The notes under the pieces are model-generated. The model did not search any database, was not told the origin of the DNA, and worked only from the letters and a program-made list of their open reading frames with translations. A program made the translations under genes and the position numbers. From Burkholderiales bacterium (lineage in GTDB: Bacteria > Pseudomonadota > Gammaproteobacteria > Burkholderiales > Casimicrobiaceae), in the NCBI GenBank assembly GCA_020851235.1, contig JADZDD010000035.1:372001-436000 (forward strand): DNA of 64,000 nt. The letters are read 5' to 3'. Shown in pieces: positions 63,748 to 64,000 of this stretch. Numbering within the stretch: position 1 is the first letter of the stretch; the number at the start of each line of letters is the position of its first letter.

Positions 63748-64000
63748 TCACTTCGCTTCAACACCTGCCTTCCTCAATATGTCCGCGACCTTGGTTACGA
63801 TTTTCTCTAGACTTGCTCGGTACTCTGCCGGCGATGCGCTCGTCTGCACGAACATCGCCTTCTCCCGGAACTGCTTCTGGACGACCGGATCTTGAGCGGC
63901 CTTGACGATTTCCTTATGCAGAATGTTTATGATGGGGTCGGGCGTATGCGCGGGCGCCACAAAACCTATCCGTGTGACAAACACGAACCCCGGCAACCCG
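63748..64000 (-). CDS. Bug/TctC-type tripartite tricarboxylate receptor, 5' partial
   Basis: The C-terminal 83 or so residues of a periplasmic receptor. GLPGFVFVTRIGFVAPAHTP followed by PIINILHKEIVKAAQDPVVQ is the family's end region, and SPAEYRASLEKIVTKVADIL closes it. The frame is open through base 64000, so the gene begins outside the window; the TTG at 63996 is not a start. Bug receptors bind small carboxylates and are expanded in Betaproteobacteria. GC is clearly lower than in the left part of the window. Confidence 0.88.
   Translation of the reverse strand, partial: GLPGFVFVTRIGFVAPAHTPDPIINILHKEIVKAAQDPVVQKQFREKAMFVQTSASPAEYRASLEKIVTKVADILRKAGVEAK

Noticed and set aside
63994-63996. 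TTG as the start of the right-edge gene
   Set aside because: The visible protein is only the C-terminal part of a Bug receptor and the frame is open to the window edge.
1-64000. tRNA, rRNA, insertion sequences, integrase or attachment sites
   Set aside because: No cloverleaf, rRNA-like block, transposase or integrase reading frame, or flanking repeats were recognised.

Overview
The window is one continuous stretch of bacterial chromosome, densely coded on both strands, with long translationally coupled gene strings. No rRNA, tRNA, insertion sequence, phage or CRISPR array was seen. High GC, a Bug/TctC-type receptor at the right edge, several TRAP transporters, CaiB-type CoA transferases, a COX15-type heme A synthase and a PCu(A)C copper chaperone point to a Betaproteobacterium, most likely Burkholderiales. 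This is an inference from gene content; no species can be named. GC is not uniform: hand-counted 60-base lines give 73% at 14221, 57% at 62521 and 50% at 63541, so the right end differs from the core.

Left to right. 1-6024: end of a TRAP large permease, a threonine-aldolase-like PLP enzyme and hydantoinase A/B (hyuAB), a likely uptake and degradation operon. 6080-10099: a solute-binding protein with no signal peptide, YjbQ, an ABC exporter and a rhomboid protease. 10253-16410: a Fur-like palindrome, then a TonB-dependent receptor, a complete NMT1-type ABC importer and NnrS, with almost no spacing between genes. 16451-21751: DNA polymerase IV, a universal stress protein, DUF3014 and DUF3830 proteins, and release factor 3. 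21793-25497: a TetR regulator with a palindromic operator and a DevBCA-like exporter. 25555-27994: a glycine-zipper lipoprotein, a Gly/Trp-repeat exported protein and an unknown small protein. 28094-33434: cardiolipin synthase, a small GNAT protein, an RpiR regulator, a UPF0149 protein, heme A synthase and PCu(A)C.

33501-45065 looks like one catabolic regulon. An acyl-CoA dehydrogenase, SDR, LacI regulator and MaoC hydratase form an overlapping leftward operon. A CaiB CoA-transferase and an enoyl-CoA hydratase diverge from it. A second CoA-transferase and a TRAP transporter, coupled to a NiCoT nickel/cobalt permease, follow. Two promoters in this region, on opposite strands, share the same layout: a -35, a 17-base spacer carrying the LacI-type palindrome TTGAAYCGRTTCAA, and a -10. 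This is the strongest regulatory signal in the window and suggests import, CoA activation and beta-oxidation of an unidentified carboxylic acid.

45147-52189: a QseB/PmrA-type two-component system, an M36 metalloprotease and an HtrA protease. Similar direct repeats precede the regulator and htrA with identical spacing to their -10 boxes. 52318-57799: secreted and lipoprotein unknowns, a DUF1254 protein, an orphan receiver, and a NarL-type regulator with a kinase whose sensor resembles an ABC solute-binding protein. 57787-62548: a homodimeric 2-oxoacid dehydrogenase E1, a divergent Lrp regulator and a Cys/Met-type PLP lyase, the gene set of the Pseudomonas putida methionine-degradation (mdeB-mdeR-mdeA) locus. 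62763-64000: a URO-D family protein and the 3' end of a Bug-type receptor gene.
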